Part shown: in pieces, positions 1 to 6,247 of the stretch
Position numbering within the stretch: the first letter of the stretch is position 1
Layout of the letters: each line of letters begins with the position of its first letter
From: Thermoplasmata archaeon
GTDB lineage: Archaea; Thermoplasmatota; Thermoplasmata; UBA10834; DTMW01
Assembly: GCA_029858465.1 (NCBI GenBank)
Contig: JAOUEZ010000060.1
Coordinates: 1-7,552 of the forward strand
Length of the DNA: 7,552 nucleotides
Reading direction: 5' to 3'
The notes under the pieces: generated by a model
The model's input: the letters and a program-made list of their open reading frames with translations, nothing else
Told to the model about the DNA's origin: nothing
Database searches by the model: none
Made by a program: the position numbers and the translations under genes

Positions 1-58
1 CTGCATCGGACTCACGCAATTCCTTGCTTCTGATATCAATCTTTTCAATGGCGATTAT

Positions 59-1174
59 CTAATCCCTTAGCATGAAATCTTCTAAGATATCCTTCGCTTT
101 CTCCCTTCTCTCCTGATGCCTCTGAAGGAATTCGATCACTCTTTCCGCGAGCGCTGCCTTGCACTCCCCGCACATTATCGCACCGGATCTGCATTTCTGC
201 ATCAGGTCGTCGAGCGCCTTGTCGTCAGGGAGGAAGAAGTATTGGTTATAATTGAAAACCGAGCATATCTCGGGCTTGCCTCCGTGCTTCTTCTGTTCCT
301 CCACCGATACCGCCCCGCCCGTGAATGCATTGCCTATCTTCCTTTTCACCGTTTTAGGGCTATCGGTGGTCCAGATCGTCATGTCTCCCTTCGAAGTTGA
401 CATCTTCTCCGAGCCCATGAGACTCGGCATCAGCTTCGCGTGTATCAGCGCCGGCTTGTAGTAGTCCAATCCTTCTGCAATGTCCCTCGTTATCCTGAAG
501 TGCGGGTCCTGGTCTATCCCACAGGGTATGAGGCACGGGACTTTCTTTTTCTGGAAATATGATTCTAAGAAGGCCGGAACGCTCTGAATGCTCGTGAAGA
601 ATATGGAGCCTATGTTGTAGCTGTTATCGAACCCGAAGACCGCCTTCACGGTCGAGAAATTGATCTTTTTAGCCGCGCGGATTGCGAGCGGATACATCGT
701 CTTTATGAGCTCAGTGTCCAGGAAAATCTTGGTCTTCCCTTTCTTGAATCCCATCGCGATGACGTCTAGCGCGTTCTCGTATCCCCATTTCCTCGTGTCA
801 TCCATGGACAGCTTGTCGTAGAACATGAACTTCTCATCGTCGGTCATCTGGAAATACAGCTTGACATCGAAGAGGTCCTGGAGATATTTCGTGAAAGCCC
901 AGGGCATCAGATGCCCGATGTGCACTGGCCCTGACGGCCCTCTTCCCGTGTATAGTACGAATTTGTTTCCCTTATCGTACTCATTCAGAATCCAATCGAA
1001 ATCCCTGTGCGAGTAGACTATCTTCCTCCTCAGCATGTGATGTATCTCGCCGTATTTTGACAGCCTTCTCAGAAGCGCATTGTCAATCTTCTTCGTGCCG
1101 AATCTCTCGACGAGTTCGTCATAGTCGATTTCGCCTGTGACCTGATACGGGGTGACCGTGAAATCCTCGGCCAT
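59..1174 (-). CDS. trpS: Tryptophanyl-tRNA synthetase (archaeal type)
   Basis: A class Ic aminoacyl-tRNA synthetase that charges tRNA-Trp with tryptophan using ATP, in the cytosol. The 371-residue product carries the class I HIGH signature at residues 85-88, within GPSGPVHIGH. The KMSKS loop appears as KMSTS at 257-261. The TrpRS-specific stretch CGIDQDPHFRITRDIA begins near residue 218. The N-terminal region (TVTPYQVTGEIDYDEL) and the C-terminal segment around CRSGAIMCGECKAALAE (328-343) match the archaeal/eukaryotic form, and the length is normal. I chose the ATG at 1174: homologues start close to this segment, and the open frame that continues upstream to 1300 adds 42 residues overlapping the divergent transporter. 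The stop is TAG at 61-59. A purine-rich GCGAGAG lies just upstream of the start. The gene is divergent from the transporter across 72 bp. Identification is firm. Confidence 0.97.
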   Translation of the reverse strand: MAEDFTVTPYQVTGEIDYDELVERFGTKKIDNALLRRLSKYGEIHHMLRRKIVYSHRDFDWILNEYDKGNKFVLYTGRGPSGPVHIGHLMPWAFTKYLQDLFDVKLYFQMTDDEKFMFYDKLSMDDTRKWGYENALDVIAMGFKKGKTKIFLDTELIKTMYPLAIRAAKKINFSTVKAVFGFDNSYNIGSIFFTSIQSVPAFLESYFQKKKVPCLIPCGIDQDPHFRITRDIAEGLDYYKPALIHAKLMPSLMGSEKMSTSKGDMTIWTTDSPKTVKRKIGNAFTGGAVSVEEQKKHGGKPEICSVFNYNQYFFLPDDKALDDLMQKCRSGAIMCGECKAALAERVIEFLQRHQERREKAKDILEDFMLRD

Positions 1175-1203
1175 TGTCTCTCGCCAGAGAGTAATATTCA
1201 GGG

Positions 1204-1210
1204 CTATAAC
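1204..1210. promoter_or_regulatory. TATA-like element between divergent trpS and MFS genes
   Basis: CTATAAC on the plus strand reads GTTATAG on the minus strand. Its centre is about 33 nt upstream of the trpS ATG and about 40 nt upstream of the transporter ATG. Archaeal TATA boxes sit about 25 nt before the transcription start, so the element could serve either gene, or both. This is a pattern match in a 72-bp intergenic region with no clear BRE. Confidence 0.25.
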
Positions 1211-1246
1211 GGTTTTCCTATGTCGGCGAGAAATCAATCCTTGTAG

Positions 1247-2533
1247 ATGGCTAAGTTTTTTCATGGCATATATTATGGCCTGCCTCTGCCCAAGCCACAA
1301 TGGAGGGAGCAGTCCACGAGGAGCTTGCTGTTCAAGGATTATGATGTTCGGTTCAAGGTCCTTTTCTTCGGTAGACTCTTCGCAGCCATGGGCTGGTCGG
1401 TCTCGATGCCCTTCCTTGCGATCTATATGTCCGAGACGCTCCTCATAGACCCCGGCATCGTCGCCTTGACCTACACGGTCGCGGCGCTTTTTGGCGCGCT
1501 AAGCCAGATAATCGCGGGCGAACTGGCGGACCGGATTGGCAGAAGAGTCACAATGGTATTCGCCATGTCGGTGAGGGTGGCGATTTTCATTCTCATCGCT
1601 GCGGCGGTCCATTTCCAGCTGGGCTTCATGCCCCTGGCAATACTCATGACCGCGAGCTCGATAACCGGGAACACTTTCCATCCGGCCGCCAACGCGATGA
1701 TTACGGATATCGTGCCACCGAGCCGGAGAGTCGAAGGATTCAGCCTCAATAGAGTAGGGATAAATATCGGCTGGGCGGTCGGGCCCGCAATGGGAGGCAT
1801 CTCCTCTCAATTCCTTTCGTACTCAATCACCTTCATGCTGACCGCAGTCCTGTCAGCGATCACTCTTGTGATGATCATAATCTATGTCAAGGAATCCTGC
1901 CCGACCGGAGCTGTTGAGAAATTCAAGCTCAGGAACGTCCTGGAGATTAGGAAGGACAGGAACTTCATCATCTATTCGCTTTTCACCGTGTTTGCGAGCA
2001 TAATCGCGATGCAGATGGTCTCGACGCTCTCCATGTACTCACAGAGATACACCGAGATAACCGAGGCGGAGCTTGGCGGTTTGTTCGCATTGAACGGCGT
2101 GTTGGTGGTTTTCCTTCAATTCCCAGTCTCAAGAGCTCTGTCAAAATATAGGCTGACCACATTGCTAGCTGTAGGCACGATTCTGTACTGTGTCGGGTAC
2201 CTAAGCGTCTCATTTTTCACAACCTTTGCGCTCCTCCTCGTCTCAATGACGATCGTGACTTTAGGCGAGATAGTCTCCTCTCCTCCAGCGATGGCTTTGG
2301 TCGGGAATATGGCGCCGTCGACGAGGCGCGGGGAGTACATGGGGGTGTTCGGGTTGTTTGAATCGATGGGCGGATCTTTCGGCCCGCTCATCGGAGGTAT
2401 CGCGATCGATTCCTTCCCCACCATGCCTATCATGATTTGGACGATACCCTGCTTGTTCGGGCTCGTTGCGGCGGTCGGCTTCATTATTCTGGGCAAACGC
2501 CTGAAAAAGGAAACGGATACGGGTTCTCTTTAA
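1247..2533 (+). CDS. Major facilitator superfamily (MFS) transporter
   Basis: A 428-residue integral membrane protein, probably a proton-coupled exporter or other small-molecule permease; the substrate cannot be read from sequence. After a roughly 35-residue polar N-terminus, hydrophobic segments recur through the protein in a pattern consistent with 12 membrane helices. The first is at about 36-62. A charged central loop at about 214-240 (KESCPTG to EIRKDRN) separates the two halves. MFS motif A is clear at residues 91-100 (GELADRIGRR), between helices 2 and 3. A related remnant with RGEYMG lies at 361-366 in the second half. GP-containing helices (GWAVGPAMGG at 175-184, GGSFGPLIGG at 375-384) are typical of multidrug-type members. 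The start at ATG 1247 leaves an ordinary N-terminus. It is divergent from trpS, and the next gene follows after 86 bp with its own promoter-like sequence. The family call is firm; the drug-efflux role is inference. Confidence 0.9.
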   Translation: MAKFFHGIYYGLPLPKPQWREQSTRSLLFKDYDVRFKVLFFGRLFAAMGWSVSMPFLAIYMSETLLIDPGIVALTYTVAALFGALSQIIAGELADRIGRRVTMVFAMSVRVAIFILIAAAVHFQLGFMPLAILMTASSITGNTFHPAANAMITDIVPPSRRVEGFSLNRVGINIGWAVGPAMGGISSQFLSYSITFMLTAVLSAITLVMIIIYVKESCPTGAVEKFKLRNVLEIRKDRNFIIYSLFTVFASIIAMQMVSTLSMYSQRYTEITEAELGGLFALNGVLVVFLQFPVSRALSKYRLTTLLAVGTILYCVGYLSVSFFTTFALLLVSMTIVTLGEIVSSPPAMALVGNMAPSTRRGEYMGVFGLFESMGGSFGPLIGGIAIDSFPTMPIMIWTIPCLFGLVAAVGFIILGKRLKKETDTGSL

Positions 2534-2586
2534 TCACGTTGACCGATCATTCCCCCCTCGACCAAAACAATAATTACGCATCAAGT

Positions 2587-2594
2587 CTATAATT
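2587..2594 (+). promoter_or_regulatory. Candidate TATA box for the hemerythrin-like gene
   Basis: CTATAATT lies in an AT-rich stretch centred about 29 nt before the ATG at 2620. Its predicted start site would fall almost at the start codon, giving a leaderless or near-leaderless mRNA. A second AT-rich stretch (AATAATTA, from about 2569) would allow a leader containing GAAGGG (2605-2610) and AGAGG (2613-2617) as ribosome binding sites. The sequence does not decide between the two. Confidence 0.35.
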
Positions 2595-2619
2595 ATGTTT
2601 TAATGAAGGGATAGAGGCG

Positions 2620-3183
2620 ATGGAAATCAAGGCTATAGAGATGTTAAAAGAAGAACATCGCATGATTGACGAGCTGGTCGATATCTTGGATACCTCGATT
2701 GACAGGGCTGAAAGGCCTGACGGCCTTTCTCCTCACCTGATTGACAAGGAGATAGAGTTCTGCAGAGATTTCATCGGCAAATGGCACGAGATGAAGGAAG
2801 AGGAGATATTGATTCCCGAGCTACAGCGGAGAGGATATCCTCTGGACAGAGGCCCCATTTTTGATACGATAGAGGATCATAGAAAAGGGCGCTCCATTCT
2901 GCGCAGGTTGGTTGCGACGGGAAAAATATCTGATCCTAATGAACGAGTCAAATCGTTCGCGAAATTTGCATCCGCTTATTCGCTCTATCTGTACGAACAT
3001 ATACGGGAAGAGGAAGGCGGGCTCTTGCACGCAGCCGAGCTCTCGATAGAGGATCAAGACAAAGAAGAGATAGATAAGAAATTCTCGAAAATCAACAAAG
3101 AGCTTGACAATAAAGGCGGCAGGGAGAAATACAAGCGGATTCTGGAAAGCCGGAGAGAAGAATTGGACAATTCAGCAAGATAA
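2620..3183 (+). CDS. Hemerythrin-like HHE cation-binding protein
   Basis: A 187-residue soluble, probably cytosolic protein with a four-helix-bundle hemerythrin-like domain, expected to hold a non-haem di-iron centre. Visible candidate ligands are H13 (EEHR), H56 with E60 (WHEMKEEE), H87 (EDHRKG) and H127 with E131 (YEHIREEE). This matches the H...HxxxE...H...HxxxE layout of Pfam hemerythrin proteins. H137 is an additional nearby histidine. The last 40 or so residues (from about 148) are highly charged and Lys/Glu-rich, and probably form an extra helix outside the bundle. Relatives sense or store O2, handle NO or peroxide, or protect iron centres; which applies here is not visible. The two flavoenzymes nearby would fit a redox role. 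The start at ATG 2620 is supported by purine-rich AGAGG just upstream. Confidence 0.9.
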   Translation: MEIKAIEMLKEEHRMIDELVDILDTSIDRAERPDGLSPHLIDKEIEFCRDFIGKWHEMKEEEILIPELQRRGYPLDRGPIFDTIEDHRKGRSILRRLVATGKISDPNERVKSFAKFASAYSLYLYEHIREEEGGLLHAAELSIEDQDKEEIDKKFSKINKELDNKGGREKYKRILESRREELDNSAR

Positions 3184-3196
3184 TCCCTAAGGCACG

Positions 3197-3209
3197 GGAC
3201 TTGCAGTCC
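3197..3209 (+). other. Short hairpin after the hemerythrin-like gene
   Basis: GGACT-TGC-AGTCC is a perfect 5-bp inverted repeat with a 3-nt loop, 13 bp after the hemerythrin stop codon. A short CTTTCC follows, but no T-run, so it is a weak candidate for a transcript 3' end or processing site. Confidence 0.25.
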
Positions 3210-3234
3210 GAGCTTTCCGTTCGAAATTGATAGA

Positions 3235-3240
3235 TTTATG
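3235..3240 (+). promoter_or_regulatory. Candidate TATA box for the microprotein gene
   Basis: TTTATG sits about 36 nt upstream of the ATG at 3274. An A-rich CGAAAT (3222-3227) further upstream could act as a BRE. A transcription start near 3262 would leave a short leader that still contains the AGGTGG ribosome binding site at 3264-3269. Box, Shine-Dalgarno and ATG are compatibly spaced, which argues that the tiny ORF downstream is real. Confidence 0.4.
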
Positions 3241-3273
3241 AATGACCGATGTTATTAACCGGCAGGTGGATCA

Positions 3274-3345
3274 ATGAGTTGCGGAAAATGCGGTAAGAAG
3301 TCCGGTGGGAAGAAGAAGAAGGGCGGCAAGAAAAAGAAGAAGTGA
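3274..3345 (+). CDS. Lys/Gly-rich CxxC microprotein (23 residues, hypothetical)
   Basis: ATG at 3274 opens a 23-codon frame ending in TGA at 3343-3345. The product starts MSCGKCGKK and continues as blocks of lysine separated by Gly pairs. Composition is 12 Lys, 6 Gly, 2 Cys, 2 Ser and the initiator Met. A CxxC pair (C3, C6) could bind metal or act in redox, and the polycationic tail suggests contact with nucleic acid, the ribosome or acidic lipid. I do not recognise the family. Evidence for expression is indirect: AGGTGG at 3264-3269, four nt before the ATG, and a TATA-like box upstream. The T-rich tract at 3381-3390 could end its transcript. It lies between the hemerythrin gene and the convergent oxidoreductase. 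The alternative is that the purine-rich sequence is simply the T-rich terminator of the minus-strand gene and the ORF is accidental. Confidence 0.5.
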   Translation: MSCGKCGKKSGGKKKKGGKKKKK

Positions 3346-3376
3346 AGATCGCCATAGATATATCGCCATCAACCCC

Positions 3377-3397
3377 TATCTTTATTTTTATCATCTT
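3377..3397 (+). terminator. T-rich tract, probable archaeal terminator
   Basis: After the microprotein stop the plus strand holds a T-rich run including TTTATTTTTA at 3381-3390, with T5 at 3385-3389. Archaeal intrinsic termination is driven by such T-tracts. It lies between two convergent genes and would end transcription coming from the hemerythrin/microprotein side. Confidence 0.4.
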
Positions 3398-4612
3398 TCA
3401 TAGGCCAGAGAAGTCGAAATCCGTCTGTCTCATCCTTGCTTTCAATCCCGCGACAACGGTGCCCTCCTTTATCATCTTGGACACTCTCGGCACCTCCTTC
3501 CTGCTTCCTAGGATTATGGCGCCGACCATCTTTCCATCTTTCAATACGAATTTCTTGTATATTCGTCCGTTATCGGATTTCGCCCTGATTTCCTCGAAGC
3601 CTCCGTCCGCAGGAGGATTGACGACTCCGATGCTAGTCAGGTCTATCCCCATGACTTTCAACGTATTGGAGGCTATCGTCCCGCGGTACTCAGGTGTTTC
3701 CATCTCAAGGATCATCTTTGAAACTATCTTCGCTTGATCGAGTGCAGCAGGCACGATGCCGTATGTTCCTCCCTCGAATTCGACGACATCTCCGGCTGCG
3801 AATATCATCGCGTTTCTGTTGCAGCAGAGCGATGCGTCGACGATCAATCCTCTGTTGATATTCAAGCCGGATTTCTTGGCCAATTCGAGGTTCGGTCTTA
3901 CCCCTGCGGAGACAATCACGAGGTTTGCCTCCAATTCCCTGCCATCCTTCAATCGCACCCTCTCGACACTATCGGTTCCGAGTATCTCCTCGACCTCGAC
4001 ATTGGTGAACACATCTGTCCCCATTTCCTCTATCAGAGCCCGGATTATTCCGCCGCCCTCTTTGTCGAGCTGCCTGGACAGCAGGTAATCGGCCTTCTCC
4101 AGAATCCTCATGTTCAAGCCCGATTTTGCCTGGCTGAGCGCTCTCGCGGTCTCAAGCCCGAGCAGTCCTCCGCCAATAATGACGACATTGCGGACCTTCG
4201 GGAGCAAAGATCTGATCAGTTTGGCGTCGTCGAGGTTTCTGAGCGTCATCACGTTCTTTTTCGGAAGCCCTTTGAAAGGAGGCATGAAAGCTTTGGCGCC
4301 TGTCGCGATCACGAGCGAATCGTAATCCCATATTACGTCGCCAACCAGGACCCTCTTCTCCTCCGCGTCAATTTTTTCCGCAGGCACTCCCAGATGTACC
4401 TTAATCTTGTTCTTTGAATACCAATCCTCAGGATAGAATATCATCCCCTTGTCGTCCACTTTTCCGGAGAGGAATTCGATTATCTGTGGTCTTGAGTAAT
4501 AGTGATATTTCTCTTCCGCAAAGACGATTATCTCAACATCTGGCCTTAGCTCTCTCACAGTCTTCGCGGTAGTGATCCCCGCGACTCCGTTCCCCAGAAT
4601 TATTATTCTCAT
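3398..4612 (-). CDS. FAD-dependent NAD(P)H oxidoreductase, rubredoxin-reductase / NirB-like
   Basis: A 404-residue flavoprotein of the two-dinucleotide-domain pyridine nucleotide oxidoreductase superfamily, expected to move electrons from NAD(P)H through FAD to a partner protein. The FAD Rossmann motif is at the extreme N-terminus (GNGVAG, 7-12) and the FAD-domain ATG motif is at 103-105. The NAD(P) motif GGGLLG is at 147-152, and the second FAD contact FAAGD is at 271-275. The position where CoA-disulfide reductases carry their cysteine reads YHYYSRP (36-42), so there is no active-site Cys there. With the C-terminal YKKFVLKDGKMVGAIILG stretch this resembles NADH:rubredoxin reductases and the FAD part of NirB. 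I chose ATG 4612 over a TTG at 4630 because FAD motifs normally begin within ten residues and AAAGGT lies 8 nt upstream. Divergent from the next flavoenzyme across 194 bp. The electron acceptor is unknown. Confidence 0.9.
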   Translation of the reverse strand: MRIIILGNGVAGITTAKTVRELRPDVEIIVFAEEKYHYYSRPQIIEFLSGKVDDKGMIFYPEDWYSKNKIKVHLGVPAEKIDAEEKRVLVGDVIWDYDSLVIATGAKAFMPPFKGLPKKNVMTLRNLDDAKLIRSLLPKVRNVVIIGGGLLGLETARALSQAKSGLNMRILEKADYLLSRQLDKEGGGIIRALIEEMGTDVFTNVEVEEILGTDSVERVRLKDGRELEANLVIVSAGVRPNLELAKKSGLNINRGLIVDASLCCNRNAMIFAAGDVVEFEGGTYGIVPAALDQAKIVSKMILEMETPEYRGTIASNTLKVMGIDLTSIGVVNPPADGGFEEIRAKSDNGRIYKKFVLKDGKMVGAIILGSRKEVPRVSKMIKEGTVVAGLKARMRQTDFDFSGL

Positions 4613-4711
4613 CCTATCGGACCTTTGCAATGCAGACTCTGGCCTCGGGCGATATCTCCAATCTATCCTTCGGCTCGCAGTCCCCTGATTTATTCATAGG
4701 ATTAGAGCTTT

Positions 4712-4744
4712 TCTCCAAAAGGTTCAGATAACCTTCAGAGGAGA
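4712..4744. promoter_or_regulatory. Nested inverted repeat in the divergent flavoenzyme intergenic region
   Basis: The inner arms AAGGTT (4719-4724) and AACCTT (4730-4735) are perfect inverted copies around CAGAT. The outer arms TCTCC (4712-4716) and GGAGA (4740-4744) pair as well, at slightly different distances. The element lies about 100 nt before one gene and 63 nt before the other, a typical place for an operator shared by divergent genes. It could bind a dimeric regulator or form an RNA hairpin in the plus-strand leader. AT-rich patches on either side (TTTATTCATA from 4689, ATCATAATGA from 4751) might hold the promoters, but no clean TATA box stands out. Confidence 0.35.
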
Positions 4745-4806
4745 CCGAAAATCATAATGACCATCATTTCGCTTCTCGTTGCGCAATAAGGTTCTGGGGC
4801 CCTCCA

Positions 4807-6195
4807 ATGAGAATTGTCATCATCGGCGGCGGGGCGGCAGGCGCGACGGCCGCCCAATTCGCGAGAAAGCAGAGCAGGGATGCGGAGATCGACATATTCG
4901 AATCGACCAAATATCCTCAGTATTCAAAATGTGGACTGCCGTATGTTCTCACGGGCAAGATATCCTCATTTGAAAATCTCATCGAATTCACCGAAGAATG
5001 GTTCCAGCGGAACAAGATCAGGCTGCATCTCTCGACGGTCGTCAGCAGCGTCGATGTTTCGTCGAAGAGGCTGGTCGTATCAGATGCGGAAAGAGAAAAA
5101 ACAATCAGTTGGGATTCATTGATATTCGCCACAGGCGCATCCCCGTCCCTGCCAGGAATAGGCGGCATACTGAGCGGGGACAAACTGCGCGAGGGCATTT
5201 TCCAATTCAGGAACATCGATGACGCGAAAGCCCTCAAGGAATGGTGCGCTAAAGGAAAGCGCAAAATCCTCGTTGTCGGCGCAGGCCTTGTCGGTCTCGA
5301 ATGCGCGGAGGCTCTGCACGAGCTTCAGCATCAGGTGACGGTCGTCGAGTACCTCGATTCGGTGCTTCCCACGATGATAGATTCAGATATGGCCGAAATC
5401 GTCGCCTCAGCGATTGATCGCGCCGGCATATCCCTGAGAACATCCGCCTCAGTTCAGTCGGTCGCCGACAGTGAGATTGTTAAATCAGCCAATCTCAAGT
5501 CTCGCACGGATGGACCCACGGAAGAAATCGAATGCGATACAGTTGTCCTTGCAACGGGAATCAGGCCGACGACAGAGCTCGCAATCCAGGCCGGATGCGA
5601 GGTCGGAAAATCAGGACACATTAGGGTCAATGAGAAATGTGAGACAAGCGTGAAGGATGTATTCGCGGTCGGAGACTGCACCCAGTACAGGGACGCAGTC
5701 ATTGCAGTCGAATGGCCCGTTGGCCTGGGGACGCTTGCGGTCAAAATGGGCGAAATTGCGGGTAAAAATTCCGCGGGAGGCGATGCGGTGCTTCCTTCAG
5801 GTTTCCTTTACTCAAGAGTCACAAAATTGTTCGGTCTCGAGATAGGTGGAGTCGGCCCATTATCATCCGCGCTTTCCAAAGCGGGCATTAAGTACGTGCA
5901 GTCGAGGGTGAAAGGATCTACACTTCCGCCTTACTATCCGGGTGGCAAGGAGATAACGGTCAAGCTAACCGCGCGAGCTGATGACGCGCGTTTGCTCTCC
6001 TGCCAGATAATTGGAGAAATTGAATCGGGGCTCAGGGCGGACATAATCGGGGCGGCGATAACTGGAGGCTTGAAGGTGCAGGATCTATCGATGCTAGAGA
6101 CAGCATATGCACCTCCGGTTGCGCCATGCGTCGATGTGCTTACTACTGCCGCGCAGGCGATAATGATCAGACTCGAGCACTCAAGAAAGATTTGA
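4807..6195 (+). CDS. CoA-disulfide reductase / NADH oxidase family flavoenzyme
   Basis: A 462-residue FAD enzyme of the single-cysteine pyridine nucleotide-disulfide oxidoreductases. Family members reduce CoA disulfide, polysulfide or O2 with NAD(P)H in the cytosol. The FAD motif GGGAAG is at 7-12. The redox cysteine C42 sits in YSKCGLPY, at the position used by NADH oxidase and CoA-disulfide reductase. An ATGASPSLPG stretch starts at 108, and the NAD(P) motif GAGLVG is at 158-163. The FAD-contacting VFAVGDC is at 285-291. The C-terminal dimerisation domain ends with the family hallmark AYAPPVAP (433-440), whose Tyr corresponds to a CoA-contacting Tyr in CoA-disulfide reductases. Length is normal and no rhodanese extension is present. 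The start at ATG 4807 fits the FAD motif, though the Shine-Dalgarno is weak. The E1-like gene follows on the same strand after 52 bp. Substrate (CoA disulfide, O2 or sulfur) is undecided. Confidence 0.92.
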   Translation: MRIVIIGGGAAGATAAQFARKQSRDAEIDIFESTKYPQYSKCGLPYVLTGKISSFENLIEFTEEWFQRNKIRLHLSTVVSSVDVSSKRLVVSDAEREKTISWDSLIFATGASPSLPGIGGILSGDKLREGIFQFRNIDDAKALKEWCAKGKRKILVVGAGLVGLECAEALHELQHQVTVVEYLDSVLPTMIDSDMAEIVASAIDRAGISLRTSASVQSVADSEIVKSANLKSRTDGPTEEIECDTVVLATGIRPTTELAIQAGCEVGKSGHIRVNEKCETSVKDVFAVGDCTQYRDAVIAVEWPVGLGTLAVKMGEIAGKNSAGGDAVLPSGFLYSRVTKLFGLEIGGVGPLSSALSKAGIKYVQSRVKGSTLPPYYPGGKEITVKLTARADDARLLSCQIIGEIESGLRADIIGAAITGGLKVQDLSMLETAYAPPVAPCVDVLTTAAQAIMIRLEHSRKI

Positions 6196-6198
6196 AAT

Positions 6199-6215
6199 GG
6201 AGGGCAACGCCCCCC
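6199..6215 (+). other. GC-rich hairpin between flavoenzyme and E1 genes
   Basis: GGAGGGC-AAC-GCCCCCC can fold into a 7-bp stem with one A/C mismatch and a 3-nt loop, starting 4 nt after the flavoenzyme stop. No T-run follows, so it does not look like an archaeal terminator. It may stabilise or separate the upstream message. Confidence 0.3.
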
Positions 6216-6247
6216 ATCATGCATCATTATAGGTCAGCTGATGAGCA

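Noticed and set aside
1..58. Possible coding fragment at the left edge
   Set aside because: Short open stretches exist on both strands (one plus-strand frame runs to a stop at 68-70, one minus-strand frame continues after trpS), but no start, motif or similarity decides between them.
1175..1300. N-terminal extension of trpS up to 1300
   Set aside because: The frame is open but the extra 42 residues do not resemble the family and overlap the divergent transporter; the ATG at 1174 matches the expected archaeal TrpRS N-terminus.
3191..3230. tRNA-like look of the region after the hemerythrin gene (GTTCGAAAT and a stem-loop)
   Set aside because: The arms do not form a T-stem or a 5-bp anticodon stem with a 7-nt loop, there is no D arm, and the 5' part would fall inside the coding region.
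3734..4417. 227-codon plus-strand open frame opposite the flavoenzyme
   Set aside because: It lies wholly antisense to a gene with clear FAD/NAD motifs, and its translation resembles no recognisable protein.
4613..4630. TTG start at 4630 for the minus-strand flavoenzyme
   Set aside because: It adds six residues before the FAD motif, while ATG 4612 has AAAGGT at proper spacing and puts the motif where the family has it.
6227..6231. TTATA as a TATA box for the E1 gene
   Set aside because: It is centred only 19 nt before the ATG, so transcription would begin inside the gene.
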